A stretch of DNA of 64,000 bases from Pseudanabaena sp. ABRG5-3 (GCF_003967015.1 NZ_AP017560.1:2418001-2482000), one strand, 5' to 3'. Numbered from the stretch's first letter, positions 53,401 through 62,278 are shown. The notes: generated by a model not told the origin, from the letters alone. Numbers and translations are program-made.

Positions 53401-56323
53401 CACATAAAATCAAGCCATAGGTAGAAAAAGCATAGGCAGTTTCTAAAGTATTGCCAAATTGTAGAGATAGCTCAATCTGCTTGAGTACAATCAGTGGATA
53501 TAGTACAGGAAACCCAATGTAGGCAGCAGAAGATATATTGCTTAAAGTATTGATCGCTGACAATTTCTGAGGGTTGTCCATTACTGGCAAATGTAGTACA
53601 TCTTCCGTTTCTGACAACTTTTGAGCAATTAGTTTAAAAGCAGCGTCTACAATCTGTTGATCGGGTTGTTGAGGAATGTCTACTCCTAACTGATGCAGTA
53701 TCTCTAAGCCGATCGCGATCGCTTCAGGCAGTCGATTACGCGCAATCAAGGATTGAATCTGAACTTCGATCAATTTAATTTGGTCTTGAATCAGAGCAAC
53801 ATGGGGCTTAGCAACGTCAATGAGTGCATCGACCATCTCAAATCTCCCTGCTAAACAAGCGGCAGTAATCGCTTCTAGATAAAGATCCTGTGTAATTTGA
53901 GGATATTGGTTCCAAGCGGCCTCAGATAAAAGTTGTAGCCCCATTTCACAATACTGCACACTAGACTCATAGGCATAGGATAAACGAGCTTTACGCCCAG
54001 CTAAGAGATAAAGTTGCACTAAGTAGTCCCGTTCCTTTTGGGTCGTAATTTGGCTACTGCCTAATCTAAATTGATTAATAATCCGAAAAATCTGATCTTC
54101 TAATTTCTCGACTAAATTTTCTGTTTGATCTAGCAATAATTTGCCAATCCGATAATGAAAAGCTGACCTATCGGTGTCAGGAATCAAGGAATAAGCAGCT
54201 TGCTGAATGCGATCATGCACAAATTTATAATTGATGATAGGACAATCGCTCGTTAACTCGATCCCGTAGTACAGCGACTGATAGGCATTACTTAGGGGCA
54301 GGATCAGCCCTTCCGCGATCGCATAGATTAGGCATTGAATTGTTTTGATATAGGAGAGATCCGACGCAAATACGAGTAGATCGAGATCAAATTCATTACC
54401 AATACAAGCCGCAATTTGTAACAAGCGCTGCGTATCAGGATTCAGCTTTTGAATTTTTCCAGCCATCAAACTAACCACATTATCCGTAATTCCCCGTTCC
54501 TGTATCTGAGTGATCGACCATTCCCATTGACGTAATTGATAGTTAAATCCAATTAACTTTTCGTCATAGAGAGATTTCAAAAACTCATTCATAAAGAAGG
54601 GATTGCCACCTGTCTTTTGGCGAACTAGTTCTGCTAGTAGCAAAGCATCATTATTTACACAGTGCAAAGTATCTACAATCAATTGAGTGATATCTGTAAG
54701 ATTGAGCGTTGACAAGAACAGTTGACAAACCTCACCATTTGCTTTTTGAATATTGTCGATTATTTGCATCATCGGATGTGCAGCATTCACCTCATTATGC
54801 CGATATGCTCCTATCAACATTAGAGATTGTTTTGCATTTGTAGTTGCTAAGATCTGTAACAGTTTTAAAGAAGCACGATCAGCCCATTGCAAATCATCTA
54901 AAAAAATTATCAACGGACGTTCTGATTGGGCAAACACGCGAATAAAATTTTGAAAAACACGATTGAATCGATTTTGAGAATCACTAGCAGATACATAATT
55001 AGATATTTCCGAACTATGCTCTTGTTTACCAATGATTAACTCTAAATCAGGAATTACTTGAGTAATTAAACAACTATTGGTTCCTAAAGCATTGATCAAA
55101 CGCGATCGCCATTGATTTAAACTATCCTCATCTTCAGTAAGTAAGTGTTTAATTAAGCCCTGAAATGCTTGGATAATTGCTAGATAGGGAATATTACGCT
55201 GATATTGGTCAAACTTACCGATGATAAAATGTACATAATTGTGTCCAATCAGCCGCTGTACTTCTTTTACTAATCTAGACTTGCCAATACCAGCATATCC
55301 AGATATCAAGACCATCTCAGGCAATACTTCAAGACGATCGCTATTAGGATCATGATCGGCATCATTGAGCATAACCTTGGAAAAAGCCGCTAGTAGTCTC
55401 GAAATTTCTTGAGATCTGCCATAGAGCTTCTCAGGAATGAGGAATTTATCAGTAATATCCTGTTGTGCTAGCTCAAAATGGGCAATTTCTCCCTGTGTCT
55501 GTAACTGCTCTAGACATTTCTCCAGATCAGCTTTTACCCCCCATACGCTTTGATAGCGTCCTTCAGCATTCTTCGCTAACAGTTTCAGGATGATTTGCGA
55601 AAGTATGGATGGAACTTGGGAATTAATTAAATGTGGTGCGATCGGCTCTAGGGCTAAATGGTGATGAATTAACTCTAACGGATCATGAGATGTAAAGGGT
55701 AAATGTCCAGTTAGCATTTGATAAAAAGTCACACCCATCGAATAAATATCAGTGCGATAATCTAGCGATCGATTCATCCGCCCTGTTTGTTCAGGTGATA
55801 TGTAAGCCAAAGTCCCTTCTAAAATGTCATGATGATCGACCATTAAAGTTTCCTTTGGTAAAGAAGAAGCAATACCAAAATCAATTATTTTTAACTGTTT
55901 TGTCTTTGGATTAAAGATAATATTTGATGGATTAATATCTTTATGAATAATGTTTGCCGCATGAATTTGAGCCACACTTTCACTAATTTGAATAGCTAAT
56001 TTTAGAGATTCAATTAAATCAGGCTGTTGTGCCATCAAAAACTGGTTTAAAGACTCACCACCAAAGTCTTCTAATATAATTACAAAACTATTTTGATATT
56101 GCTTAAAGTCGTATGCACTGATGATAAGATCTGAAGTAAAGCTCTTAGTGATTTCATATTCTAGTTTATATTTCCCGATTATTTGAATATCAGGAAATTT
56201 AGCGTTTAACACCTTGAGGACTACACTTAGATTATCTTGTGTACGCACACCTCGATAAACCTGTGAATTCCCTCCATCATGAATCTTATCAATAACTTGG
56301 TATTCAGGTATATTTAAAAGCAT
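50408..56323 (-). CDS. Ser/Thr kinase-AAA-GAF-histidine kinase multikinase with predicted cyanobacteriochrome GAF
   Basis: 1971 aa (HstK type). Ser/Thr kinase at about 8-270 (Lys37; HKD with Asp129; DFG Asp148). A large P-loop domain follows (LISGYAGIGKSRLVKEV, about 330-690), then about 600 residues of TPR-like helices. GAF1 is at about 1385-1540 and GAF2 at about 1580-1735, then HisKA (SYSVSHDLRAPLRAVVGFS, His near 1758) and HATPase. GAF2 has DPCF (Cys1620) and PCHADFLKQFEVKANLVVPI (Cys1647-His1648). These match the DXCF and chromophore Cys-His motifs of cyanobacteriochromes, 27 residues apart. Light input to two kinase outputs is therefore predicted. Confidence 0.9.
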   Translation of the reverse strand: MLLNIPEYQVIDKIHDGGNSQVYRGVRTQDNLSVVLKVLNAKFPDIQIIGKYKLEYEITKSFTSDLIISAYDFKQYQNSFVIILEDFGGESLNQFLMAQQPDLIESLKLAIQISESVAQIHAANIIHKDINPSNIIFNPKTKQLKIIDFGIASSLPKETLMVDHHDILEGTLAYISPEQTGRMNRSLDYRTDIYSMGVTFYQMLTGHLPFTSHDPLELIHHHLALEPIAPHLINSQVPSILSQIILKLLAKNAEGRYQSVWGVKADLEKCLEQLQTQGEIAHFELAQQDITDKFLIPEKLYGRSQEISRLLAAFSKVMLNDADHDPNSDRLEVLPEMVLISGYAGIGKSRLVKEVQRLIGHNYVHFIIGKFDQYQRNIPYLAIIQAFQGLIKHLLTEDEDSLNQWRSRLINALGTNSCLITQVIPDLELIIGKQEHSSEISNYVSASDSQNRFNRVFQNFIRVFAQSERPLIIFLDDLQWADRASLKLLQILATTNAKQSLMLIGAYRHNEVNAAHPMMQIIDNIQKANGEVCQLFLSTLNLTDITQLIVDTLHCVNNDALLLAELVRQKTGGNPFFMNEFLKSLYDEKLIGFNYQLRQWEWSITQIQERGITDNVVSLMAGKIQKLNPDTQRLLQIAACIGNEFDLDLLVFASDLSYIKTIQCLIYAIAEGLILPLSNAYQSLYYGIELTSDCPIINYKFVHDRIQQAAYSLIPDTDRSAFHYRIGKLLLDQTENLVEKLEDQIFRIINQFRLGSSQITTQKERDYLVQLYLLAGRKARLSYAYESSVQYCEMGLQLLSEAAWNQYPQITQDLYLEAITAACLAGRFEMVDALIDVAKPHVALIQDQIKLIEVQIQSLIARNRLPEAIAIGLEILHQLGVDIPQQPDQQIVDAAFKLIAQKLSETEDVLHLPVMDNPQKLSAINTLSNISSAAYIGFPVLYPLIVLKQIELSLQFGNTLETAYAFSTYGLILCVSGKIEEGNQAADIALAVMQKFHASNFKAKIFNLIYHFIRPWKEPARQVLAPLLEGYQAGVESGDLEFAAYCLFNHCQVAYFAGENLLTLKQDMAIYGKIIANLKQAIALNFHQIGQQAVLNFLGEAENPQVLIGAVYNEIERLPLHLASGDTYSTATAYVQKLILSYHFASPQETLVIAKLANQAIGGATGAIQFGAFYFYHALTLLANTEITAEITAEITDAEILNALDKLVNWAVHAPTNFAHRCDLVRAEIARIMDQKMEAMDLYDRAIAFAKENQYIHEEALANELAAKFYLGYGKTTIAKAYMQEARQGYLQWGALAKVQHLESCYPELLEILSTNLKADQNNHINRATQSSSNNLTSLELGSFLRASQAIANEIQLDQLLETLMNILLENAGAQTGYLLLPRDLSISANSASQNQWTIEAIKTISYEHIALQSIAMDTISIDGNYYIPLSLVNYVIRTHERVVLHNATQLGDFQNDPWIVLYQSKSLLCMPLINRGTLSAVVLLENNLITDAFTPERLEVLNLLSTQAAISISKARLLKQRGELNQALQAEISDRLLAEQALQEQNQRTQIFAEVSLKIRQSIELQEILQTTVTEIQRVLKADRVIIYQINHDKTGRVAEEAVVPSCQALINQEIFDPCFKECVDRYEQGAVTAINDIDNADIKPCHADFLKQFEVKANLVVPILQTDQLLQTDQLWGLLIVHQCDHPRDWTEFEIGFLVQLANQLGIALFQSQLVSSLRQNEQSLNQLNEELEHRVMQRTAELEAVNKELESFSYSVSHDLRAPLRAVVGFSRMLQEDYSDRLDTEGNRFLKVVRDNAKRMGELIDNLLDLSRLNRKEMLRRSISVNNLIQQLLSDFAPELASRQIEFIFGDLPDCQADTSLLTQVWINLLSNAIKYTSKIDHARIEIGFQTINEEIVYFIRDNGAGFDMQYADKLFGVFQRMHLDREFEGTGIGLAIVQRIVQRHGGRIWAEAAINQGATFYFTIPNR

Positions 56324-56425
56324 AATAAAGTTGATTTTTACTGGTTATATAGCAATCCTAATTGGTTTATGGAAGCCCTCCTTGAAGTGATGCTTTCCCA
56401 CAAACTTCAAAACCCACAAATAATT

Positions 56426-56531
56426 TATATCAATTCCCAGAAGTGTGACTACACTTCTGGGAATTAAAAACCAACCCCAGCAAGGTTTTTCAATTCTAAA
56501 AATGGCGTAGCAATTTTTAGAATTGGTATTA
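56426..56531. mobile_element. Family D two-hairpin element, copy 2
   Basis: 106 bp, from TATATCAATTCCCAGAAGTG to GAATTGGTATTA. Hairpins: AATTCCCAGAAGTG (perfect) and CAATTCTAAAAATGGC (one mismatch), joined by a spacer with CCAACCCCAGCAAGG. In copy 1 the outer arm bases differ on both sides but stay complementary. Region 56324-56425 is otherwise featureless. Confidence 0.75.
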
Positions 56532-56621
56532 GGACTGATATATAGTGTAACCATTACATATCAACAAAAATATGCTCTTTTATTTTTGGTGCAAATTGTA
56601 CAAAGTGGTACAAATTTATTA

Positions 56622-56737
56622 TATAGCTATCTCCAAGTGTACTAGGACATAAAACCCAAGAATTGATTGGCGGCGCTCCGCGCCGCCAATCAATTCTTGG
56701 GTTTTGATTTGTCCTAAGACAAGTGACTGTAACTATA
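56622..56737. mobile_element. Family B hairpin element, copy 2
   Basis: Ends TATAGCTATC and GACTGTAACTATA; left arm CTAGGACATAAAACCC and right arm GGGTTTTGATTTGTCCTA are inverted. Inner hairpin 56651-56705 with 26-bp perfect arms and TCC loop. It lies downstream of devC and upstream (on the minus strand) of the multikinase gene. Confidence 0.72.
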
Positions 56738-56801
56738 AATCTCTAAAAAATGAGGGAACATGTTATGTTCCCTTTGTTTTTCTATATTTTAGTATTGGGC
56801 T

Positions 56802-58187
56802 TTATCCAAAAATTTCCGCAGGATCAGCAGACTGAACTTTGCGTAGTGATATTGCTCCTGAAATCACACACATAATCATAGTTAAGATCATGACAGGAAT
56901 AGCTTTATCCCAAATATACAATGGTAACAAGGTGGCATTTTTGGTGAGATTATAAAGTCCAAAAGAGATACCTAGCCCAGGAATAAATCCAAGAATTGAT
57001 AATACAAATGCTTCTTGAATGACCACTTGAGCTAGATATAAGTTGTTATAGCCCATTGCCTTGAGGGTGGCATATTCCGCAAGATGATCGGATACATCAG
57101 TATAGAGAATTTGATAGACGATCACAATCCCAACAATAAAGCCCATGACTGTACCAAGACTGAAAATAAATCCGATCGCTGTACTCTTTTGCCAATATCC
57201 CTTCTCAAATTCGATATAGCCTTGCATCGTTAAGATACGGGTATCATCGATCGCTGCATCCTGAGATTTTTTTAGATCTTCAACTGTCAAATCTGACTTG
57301 GAGATCAGTACTTTGTTTTTGTCTTCTTCGCGGATCACCTTGCCATCCACACCAATACTTTCTTTATACAAAATCCGAACTTTTTTGCCGTCGGGTTGTA
57401 ACTTATCGCGAGGCAAAACAACGGTATCACCATTTTGCTCAAGAATAAAATTTCGCATGGCTTCGTAAGGTGATGCGTCAGGTTTCAAATTGATCAAGCC
57501 AACGTTAATCAACCCTGCACGACGGTTATCAAAAATCCTCAGAAAGTTAGTGTCACTAGTAATGAGCGCACCATCGGCGGCAAAGGATGCACCTAGTTCA
57601 AATAAACCGCCGATGATGAGCTTACGATTGGCGACCTCGCGATTAACTAAGTTTTTACAGGTAAAGGCTTCCTCACTAAAAATAGTTTTGAGAGCTAGGG
57701 AGCCACATTCACTGACAATAGGTCCAAACTCAGCGCGGGAAGCGCGATCAAATAGAACCACATCTTCAGTTTTAACGCGATTGATATTTGATTCAGCACC
57801 CGCCATTTTAAAGACCTTCGCATCAGGATTTGCTCCTAATATCAAAATATTCCGAGTTTGTCCCGCAGGATCTTCTTTGATTTTCCAAGCGGCAAGTCCG
57901 ATATAAACTGGATTGACGGATTCAACTTCCTTCATCCCTAAGGTTTGATAAAGGCGACGTTGGGAGAAATTTCGCATCCCCACAAGGTTGGTGGACTGTG
58001 GACTAATAATTACCAAGTCTCCAACAAGATTGCTTTGAAGTCGAATTGCACTAGTAAAGAGAGCATCGCGGAAGCCCAGTTGTAAAAACATTAAGACAAC
58101 CGCAAAAGTTATCCCTGCGATCGCAACCAGAAGACGACTTTTTTCGTAGGTAAGTTGTAACCAAGCGAGAGGTACAGCAAAAATCAT
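56802..58187 (-). CDS. devC: DevC-like ABC transporter permease with an insertion
   Basis: 461 aa. Family start IFAVPLAWLQLTYEKSRLLV, then FAVVLMFLQLGFRDALF. C-terminal part: TAIGFIFSLGTVMGFIVGIV, ILYTDVSDHLAEYATLKAMG, and helices to the end. DevC proteins are usually about 390 aa; here about 70 extra residues (about 260-330, DGKKVRILYKESIGVDGKVI onward) sit before the YIEFEKGYWQKS strand. It is 3 bp downstream of the devB gene. No devA ATPase gene follows. Likely an exporter with DevB and TolC for glycolipids or other lipophilic compounds. Confidence 0.88.
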   Translation of the reverse strand: MIFAVPLAWLQLTYEKSRLLVAIAGITFAVVLMFLQLGFRDALFTSAIRLQSNLVGDLVIISPQSTNLVGMRNFSQRRLYQTLGMKEVESVNPVYIGLAAWKIKEDPAGQTRNILILGANPDAKVFKMAGAESNINRVKTEDVVLFDRASRAEFGPIVSECGSLALKTIFSEEAFTCKNLVNREVANRKLIIGGLFELGASFAADGALITSDTNFLRIFDNRRAGLINVGLINLKPDASPYEAMRNFILEQNGDTVVLPRDKLQPDGKKVRILYKESIGVDGKVIREEDKNKVLISKSDLTVEDLKKSQDAAIDDTRILTMQGYIEFEKGYWQKSTAIGFIFSLGTVMGFIVGIVIVYQILYTDVSDHLAEYATLKAMGYNNLYLAQVVIQEAFVLSILGFIPGLGISFGLYNLTKNATLLPLYIWDKAIPVMILTMIMCVISGAISLRKVQSADPAEIFG

Positions 58188-58190
58188 AGA

Positions 58191-59456
58191 TTAAACTTCA
58201 ACTTTGACTCTAACTTGTAAATTGGTAAGCCCTGAAACTTTTTGACTATCATCAAGCTTGATTTTGATTTCAATAATGCGTGCATCGGTCTTAGCCGCAG
58301 GATCAGTACCAAGAACATCATTTTTGGCAATCCGCAAACCAATACTATCCACCTTGCCTGTAATTTCTCCATCAAAGGCTTCACTCTGAATGATCGCTTT
58401 CTGTCCAACTTTAATTTTGCCGATGTCAGTTTCATAGATTTCGGCAACCACATACATCTGTTTTGTGTTGCCAAGATCCATTACTCCATTCGTCTGACTG
58501 ACAACTTCTCCAGTTTTAGAATTAATTTTGAGAACTTGTCCATCAATTGGAGCGCGAACTTGAGACAAATCAAGATCAACTTCGGCTTTTTTAACATTTA
58601 CGATCGCCGTTTGTAATTGAGCTTCGGCAAACTGCACATCCGTGGGGCGGACTTCTCTCACGCTATTTAACAAACCTTGAGATTGCCTCAATTGGAATTG
58701 AGCTTGCTGAATTTGCTGCTCTGCTTGAGTAAACTGTCCTTGCAAAGTTTCAACCTTGAGTCGGTAGGTATCCAGCACAGTTTGAGAAATAGCTCCCTCT
58801 TTATAAACCTGAAGGAAACGATTGTAATCTCTACCTGCAATTTCTAATTCGGAGCGAATTCTTGTAGCATTAGCCTCAAGGACTTTAATATTTGCGGCGG
58901 CAGATAGCACATTTCCTTCTTGAGCGATGATGTCACCACTTTTTGCTCCAGCACGAACTTTGGCAAGATTACGCTCGCTCTCTTGGGCTTGACTTTGAGC
59001 TTGGAGTAAGGCAGCAACTGAGCGATCGTAACTATCTAGAACTGCAATTACCTGACCTTGTTTAACAGTATCGCCTTCCTTGACCAGCAATTTCACAATG
59101 CGAGATGTGCCGAGAGCTGAGGGTGAAGCAACTTTGATCACTTCACCCTGTGGTTCCAATCGACCTAAGGCACTAATAGCTCTGGACTGCTCTTTGTTAG
59201 TAGCATTAGTGGTAGATGTAGATGGTGATGGTGATGGGTTATTAGAGCGCCCCAGTACAAGCCAAATACTCACGCCTAGTAGTGCTAAAGCCAGTGCGAT
59301 CGCAGGGATTAAGAATTTGTTGGATCGTTTTGGGGCTAGGACATTTTTCATAGTGTTAGGTTGAGTACTTTGGGGAGATGCAGTTGGCGGATTCTCAATA
59401 TTACCCACCTCTATGGCTGTTTCTGATTGTTTTCCTGATTGTTCATCTACCTGCAT
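58191..59456 (-). CDS. devB: DevB-like HlyD-family membrane fusion protein
   Basis: 421 aa. Cytoplasmic N terminus of about 50 residues, one helix (FLIPAIALALALLGVSIWLV), a lipoyl half-motif (SPSALGTSRIVKLLVKEGDT), a long coiled coil (about 120-260) and the second half (VRAPIDGQVLKINSKTGEVV). Acts as periplasmic adaptor between DevC in the inner membrane and TolC. The stop is 3 bp before the devC start, so they are co-transcribed. Which lipid or toxin it exports is unknown. Confidence 0.9.
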   Translation of the reverse strand: MQVDEQSGKQSETAIEVGNIENPPTASPQSTQPNTMKNVLAPKRSNKFLIPAIALALALLGVSIWLVLGRSNNPSPSPSTSTTNATNKEQSRAISALGRLEPQGEVIKVASPSALGTSRIVKLLVKEGDTVKQGQVIAVLDSYDRSVAALLQAQSQAQESERNLAKVRAGAKSGDIIAQEGNVLSAAANIKVLEANATRIRSELEIAGRDYNRFLQVYKEGAISQTVLDTYRLKVETLQGQFTQAEQQIQQAQFQLRQSQGLLNSVREVRPTDVQFAEAQLQTAIVNVKKAEVDLDLSQVRAPIDGQVLKINSKTGEVVSQTNGVMDLGNTKQMYVVAEIYETDIGKIKVGQKAIIQSEAFDGEITGKVDSIGLRIAKNDVLGTDPAAKTDARIIEIKIKLDDSQKVSGLTNLQVRVKVEV

Positions 59457-59614
59457 ATGCTCCTCATCCTCATTACTAAAACCTAATCAAAACCTAGCCA
59501 ATAGTCTACCAAGATATACCAGCTTGTTTGTATATCAAGACTCCTACATGTAGGCTAGTTTAGGCGATCGCATTTTTTGCAGCAATTTACAGCCTGTTGA
59601 GGCTTAAGGTAGTA

Positions 59615-59665
59615 CAGAGAAATTTTTAAAAGCGCCGCTTCGCGGCGCTTTTAAAAATTTCTCTG
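59615..59665. repeat. 51-nt perfect palindrome with TTC loop
   Basis: 24-bp arms CAGAGAAATTTTTAAAAGCG plus CCGC pair perfectly around TTC. It is in the devB upstream region; 59666-59825 contains nothing else I recognise. Confidence 0.8.
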
Positions 59666-59825
59666 GGTTTCAAGACAGCGCAAAGCGATGTATAACCCAA
59701 GGGATCACAAATTTTTTTTGATTTTGCTAAAACTGTCACTTCACAATACTTTTGACAAAAATTTTAGTTCTAAATTTTTATTTCCAGTTTCAGTACCAAT
59801 CGCTATGAGTTTTCACTCTACTTAA

Positions 59826-59933
59826 TAAGTAGCTGGGCGCAATTAAATATAAAACCAGAGCCAAAACCTGTGGCGCACGCGCAGAGTGCGCCACAGGTTT
59901 TGGCTCTGGTTTTTAATTATGTCCAACTACTTA
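59826..59933. mobile_element. Family A hairpin element, copy 3
   Basis: Left end TAAGTAGCTGGGCGCAATTA and right end TTAATTATGTCCAACTACTTA-like (inverted, a few mismatches). Hairpin 59851-59913 has 30-nt arms and a GCA loop with one mismatch (GAGTGCG for GCGTGCG). It precedes the zinc peptidase gene by about 80 bp. Confidence 0.75.
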
Positions 59934-60015
59934 GTAGTGTTTTCCCTACCAACAGATTCTAGGAAGGCAGAGCCATAATATTACATAGATATAGAGAACT
60001 GAAGGAGCGAAGTTA

Positions 60016-60705
60016 ATGTTGTTTCACTCATCCTATTTGATCTTGATCCCTGGAATGATCTTGATGTTTTGGGCGCAACAGCGTGTCAAGGCAACCTACG
60101 AAAAATACGCAGATATCCGCTCTAGTCTGGGCATGACAGGCGCACAAGTTGCCCAAACAATCCTGCAACGTATGGGAATCTATGATGTTACGGTTGAGCC
60201 AGTTGCAGGTGAACTCACGGATCACTACGATCCCTCAGCCAAAGCTGTGCGTTTATCCGAGTCGGTATATGCTTCATCGTCCCTAGCTGCGGCGGCGATC
60301 GCTGCCCATGAATGCGGACATGTGTTGCAAGATGTACGCGGTTATCAATTTATGAATATCCGTGCATCCCTAGTACCAGTGGCAAATATTGGGGCAAACT
60401 TTGGACCTTTGCTCGTCATGGCAGGACTGTTTTTCACTTCTCTCGGAAGTTTGAGTACAGTTTTCATTAATATTGGTATTGCTTTATTTGCAGGGGCAAT
60501 TCTGTTTCATATTGTCACCTTACCCGTTGAGTTTGATGCCTCTAGTCGTGCTTTAAGACTAATTGATGAGTTAGGCATCCTCCAAGGTAATGAAAATCTT
60601 GGCGCTCGTAAGGTGTTAAATGCGGCGGCTTGGACCTATGTTGCTACAGCAATTTATGCGGCTCTACAACTTGTCCAACTGCTCTTAATTCGAGGCGATC
60701 GCTAA
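60016..60705 (+). CDS. Membrane zinc metallopeptidase (Zn_peptidase_2, YugP-like)
   Basis: 229 aa. Zinc motif HECGHVLQD (HExxH) in AAAIAAHECGHVL, with the third ligand likely in the following region; helices at 2-20, 125-150, 155-175 and 205-225. Typical YugP sequence features: GMTGAQVAQTILQRMGI, DHYDPSAKAVRLSE. The active site is expected near the membrane face. Substrate unknown. GAAGGAG lies just upstream of the ATG. Confidence 0.9.
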   Translation: MLFHSSYLILIPGMILMFWAQQRVKATYEKYADIRSSLGMTGAQVAQTILQRMGIYDVTVEPVAGELTDHYDPSAKAVRLSESVYASSSLAAAAIAAHECGHVLQDVRGYQFMNIRASLVPVANIGANFGPLLVMAGLFFTSLGSLSTVFINIGIALFAGAILFHIVTLPVEFDASSRALRLIDELGILQGNENLGARKVLNAAAWTYVATAIYAALQLVQLLLIRGDR

Positions 60706-60709
60706 CCAA

Positions 60710-60742
60710 CCAAATAGGCGGCGCATTGCGCCGCCTATTTGG
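60710..60742. repeat. 33-nt palindrome between zinc peptidase and HAD pseudogene
   Basis: CCAAATAGGCGGCGCA and TGCGCCGCCTATTTGG pair around a single T. It overlaps the 3' end of the HAD pseudogene (stop at 60735) and can serve both convergent genes as terminator. Confidence 0.82.
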
Positions 60743-61210
60743 TGATTAAATCAATCAATTCTGAAAATCCTGCAAATTCTGCCGCTTGCGTAACATATTT
60801 GGGAAGATGACGCATTTTATCTTGATAGTGCAGGATATTCGCTACACCAACTGAGAGGGGAAACTGATCAGGAGCAAACATCGCTTCATCATTCGGACTA
60901 TCCCCAACTGTTAGCACTTGATATGGCTCTAACTCTGGATAGAATTTTGCTAATACTTGCTTCAACCCCTTTGCTTTGTCTTGGTTCGCCAGTTTGATGT
61001 GACATTGCACCGTGCTGTAGGTAAAACCTAAACCCAACCCGCAGAGCGTCCTGTCACTAGCAGCAGTTTAAGTCCTGCATTTCTTAAGCGATGGAGCGTA
61101 GCAATAAAATCGGGGTTGAATTTACCATTTTCAGTTAGAGTGCCATCTACATCTGACGCAATCAAGCGAATGACAGACAAATCACTTTGATTGATGGGAA
61201 GTAAAGGCAT
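60735..61210 (-). pseudogene. HAD phosphatase with internal deletion and frame break
   Basis: The 5' part (61028-61210) encodes RLIASDVDGTLTENGKFNPD, then LLLVTGRSAGWV and stops at TAG. The 3' part (60735-61037) in another frame encodes FTYSTVQCHIKLANQDKAKG, then LTVGDSPNDEAMFAPDQFPL and SVGVANI. These are HAD motifs I/II and III/IV. A typical member has a cap domain of about 100 residues between them. Here the ends meet at a TTGGGTTTAGGTTTT junction (about 61023-61037), so the cap was deleted and the frame lost. Confidence 0.82.
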
Positions 61211-61293
61211 AGAGATGATTTGAGAGTGATGATTTGAGAGTTTTGAAACTATTTGAAACTAATTATGATTCTTGTCAGTGATGGCTAATGCAA

Positions 61294-61575
61294 TCACTCG
61301 ATTGGTAAATTTACTTGCGAAAAGAGAGAAAAAACAATTTGGATTAATTGTCCAACGGCATCGATTACTAATTGTCCAAAATCGGTCAGACTCTGTAAGA
61401 TATCGATTCCCACATAAACTTTTAAGTAAATTGCGACTAACACTAGAGATACACCAGCGATCGCAAATTTACCAACTAATTTAGCCAGAAGTTCTAAGAT
61501 TGCTGAAGTTGCCCAGATCGCAGCTCCAACGGCGACTGCACCAAGAATTAAGCTAAGAGCATTATTGATTTCCAT
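61294..61575 (-). CDS. Small hydrophobic membrane protein
   Basis: 93 aa from ATG 61575 (EINNALSLILGAVAVGAAIW), chosen because the upstream extension overlaps the glutathione transferase gene. Two or three hydrophobic segments: LILGAVAVGAAIWATSAI, FAIAGVSLVLVAIYLKV and LIQIVFSLFSQV. Unrecognised family. It is 13 bp downstream of the glutathione transferase gene, so co-transcription is likely. Confidence 0.55.
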   Translation of the reverse strand: MEINNALSLILGAVAVGAAIWATSAILELLAKLVGKFAIAGVSLVLVAIYLKVYVGIDILQSLTDFGQLVIDAVGQLIQIVFSLFSQVNLPIE

Positions 61576-61588
61576 ACAAAAATTATAG

Positions 61589-62278
61589 CTATCTTGCCGC
61601 AGTCTGTCCAAAGAGGATTTTCTTACTTTCTTCGGTAATCGTTGGTTGATTGGCAAAGGGTTTAGCGCATTCGTAGGCGCGAATCACCGCAGGGCGATCG
61701 CTAATGCGTTGCAGCCAAGCCTGAAGATTGGGGAAGTCTTCGATATTTTGTTGTTGATGCTTGTGCAGTAATACCCAAGGGTAGGAAGCCATATCAGCGA
61801 TCGAGTATTCACCAGTGATGTAGTCTTTTCCTTCGAGTTGATGATTGAGGACTCCGTAGAGACGATTGGTTTCCTTGACATAGCGATCGATCGCATAGGG
61901 AATTTTTTCGGGTGCATATTGCGAGAAATGATGGTTTTGTCCTGCCATTGGACCTAAACCGCCCGTTTGCCAGAATAGCCATTGCATGACATTGATGCGA
62001 TCGCGCAAATCTGTAGGCAAAAATTTTCCTGTTTTCTCGGCGAGATACTGCAAAATCGCTCCCGACTCAAATACAGATATGGCATCTCCAAAATCCGATG
62101 GATGGCGATCGATGATCGCAGGCATCCGATTGTTCGGCGAAATATTCAGGAATTCAGGTTTGAACTGGTCGCCAACACGAATGTCAATGGGATAAATCTC
62201 ATACTCTAATTCTGCTTCTTCCAAGAAGATCGTAATCTTATGCCCGTTGGGAGTCGGCCAATAGTAGAGTTCAATCAT
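61589..62278 (-). CDS. Glutathione transferase/disulfide-bond oxidoreductase, YfcG-like
   Basis: 229 aa from ATG 62278; the longer start at 62329 would add 17 residues before the thioredoxin fold. IELYYWPTPNGHKITIFLEE, then ISPNNRMPAIIDRHPSDFGD, FESGAILQYLAEKTGKFLP and QWLFWQTGGLGPMAGQNHHF match E. coli YfcG and YghU (Nu class). These enzymes use two glutathiones to reduce disulfides and have Thr and Asn (TPNGHK) rather than Cys or Tyr at the active site. Cytoplasmic. Confidence 0.9.
   Translation of the reverse strand: MIELYYWPTPNGHKITIFLEEAELEYEIYPIDIRVGDQFKPEFLNISPNNRMPAIIDRHPSDFGDAISVFESGAILQYLAEKTGKFLPTDLRDRINVMQWLFWQTGGLGPMAGQNHHFSQYAPEKIPYAIDRYVKETNRLYGVLNHQLEGKDYITGEYSIADMASYPWVLLHKHQQQNIEDFPNLQAWLQRISDRPAVIRAYECAKPFANQPTITEESKKILFGQTAAR

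Noticed and set aside
56345-56554. 69-aa minus-strand reading frame
   Set aside because: It runs through the family D element hairpins and has no similarity to a protein domain.
61272-61484. 70-aa plus-strand reading frame
   Set aside because: It is antisense to the small membrane protein gene that follows the glutathione transferase, and has no recognisable motif.
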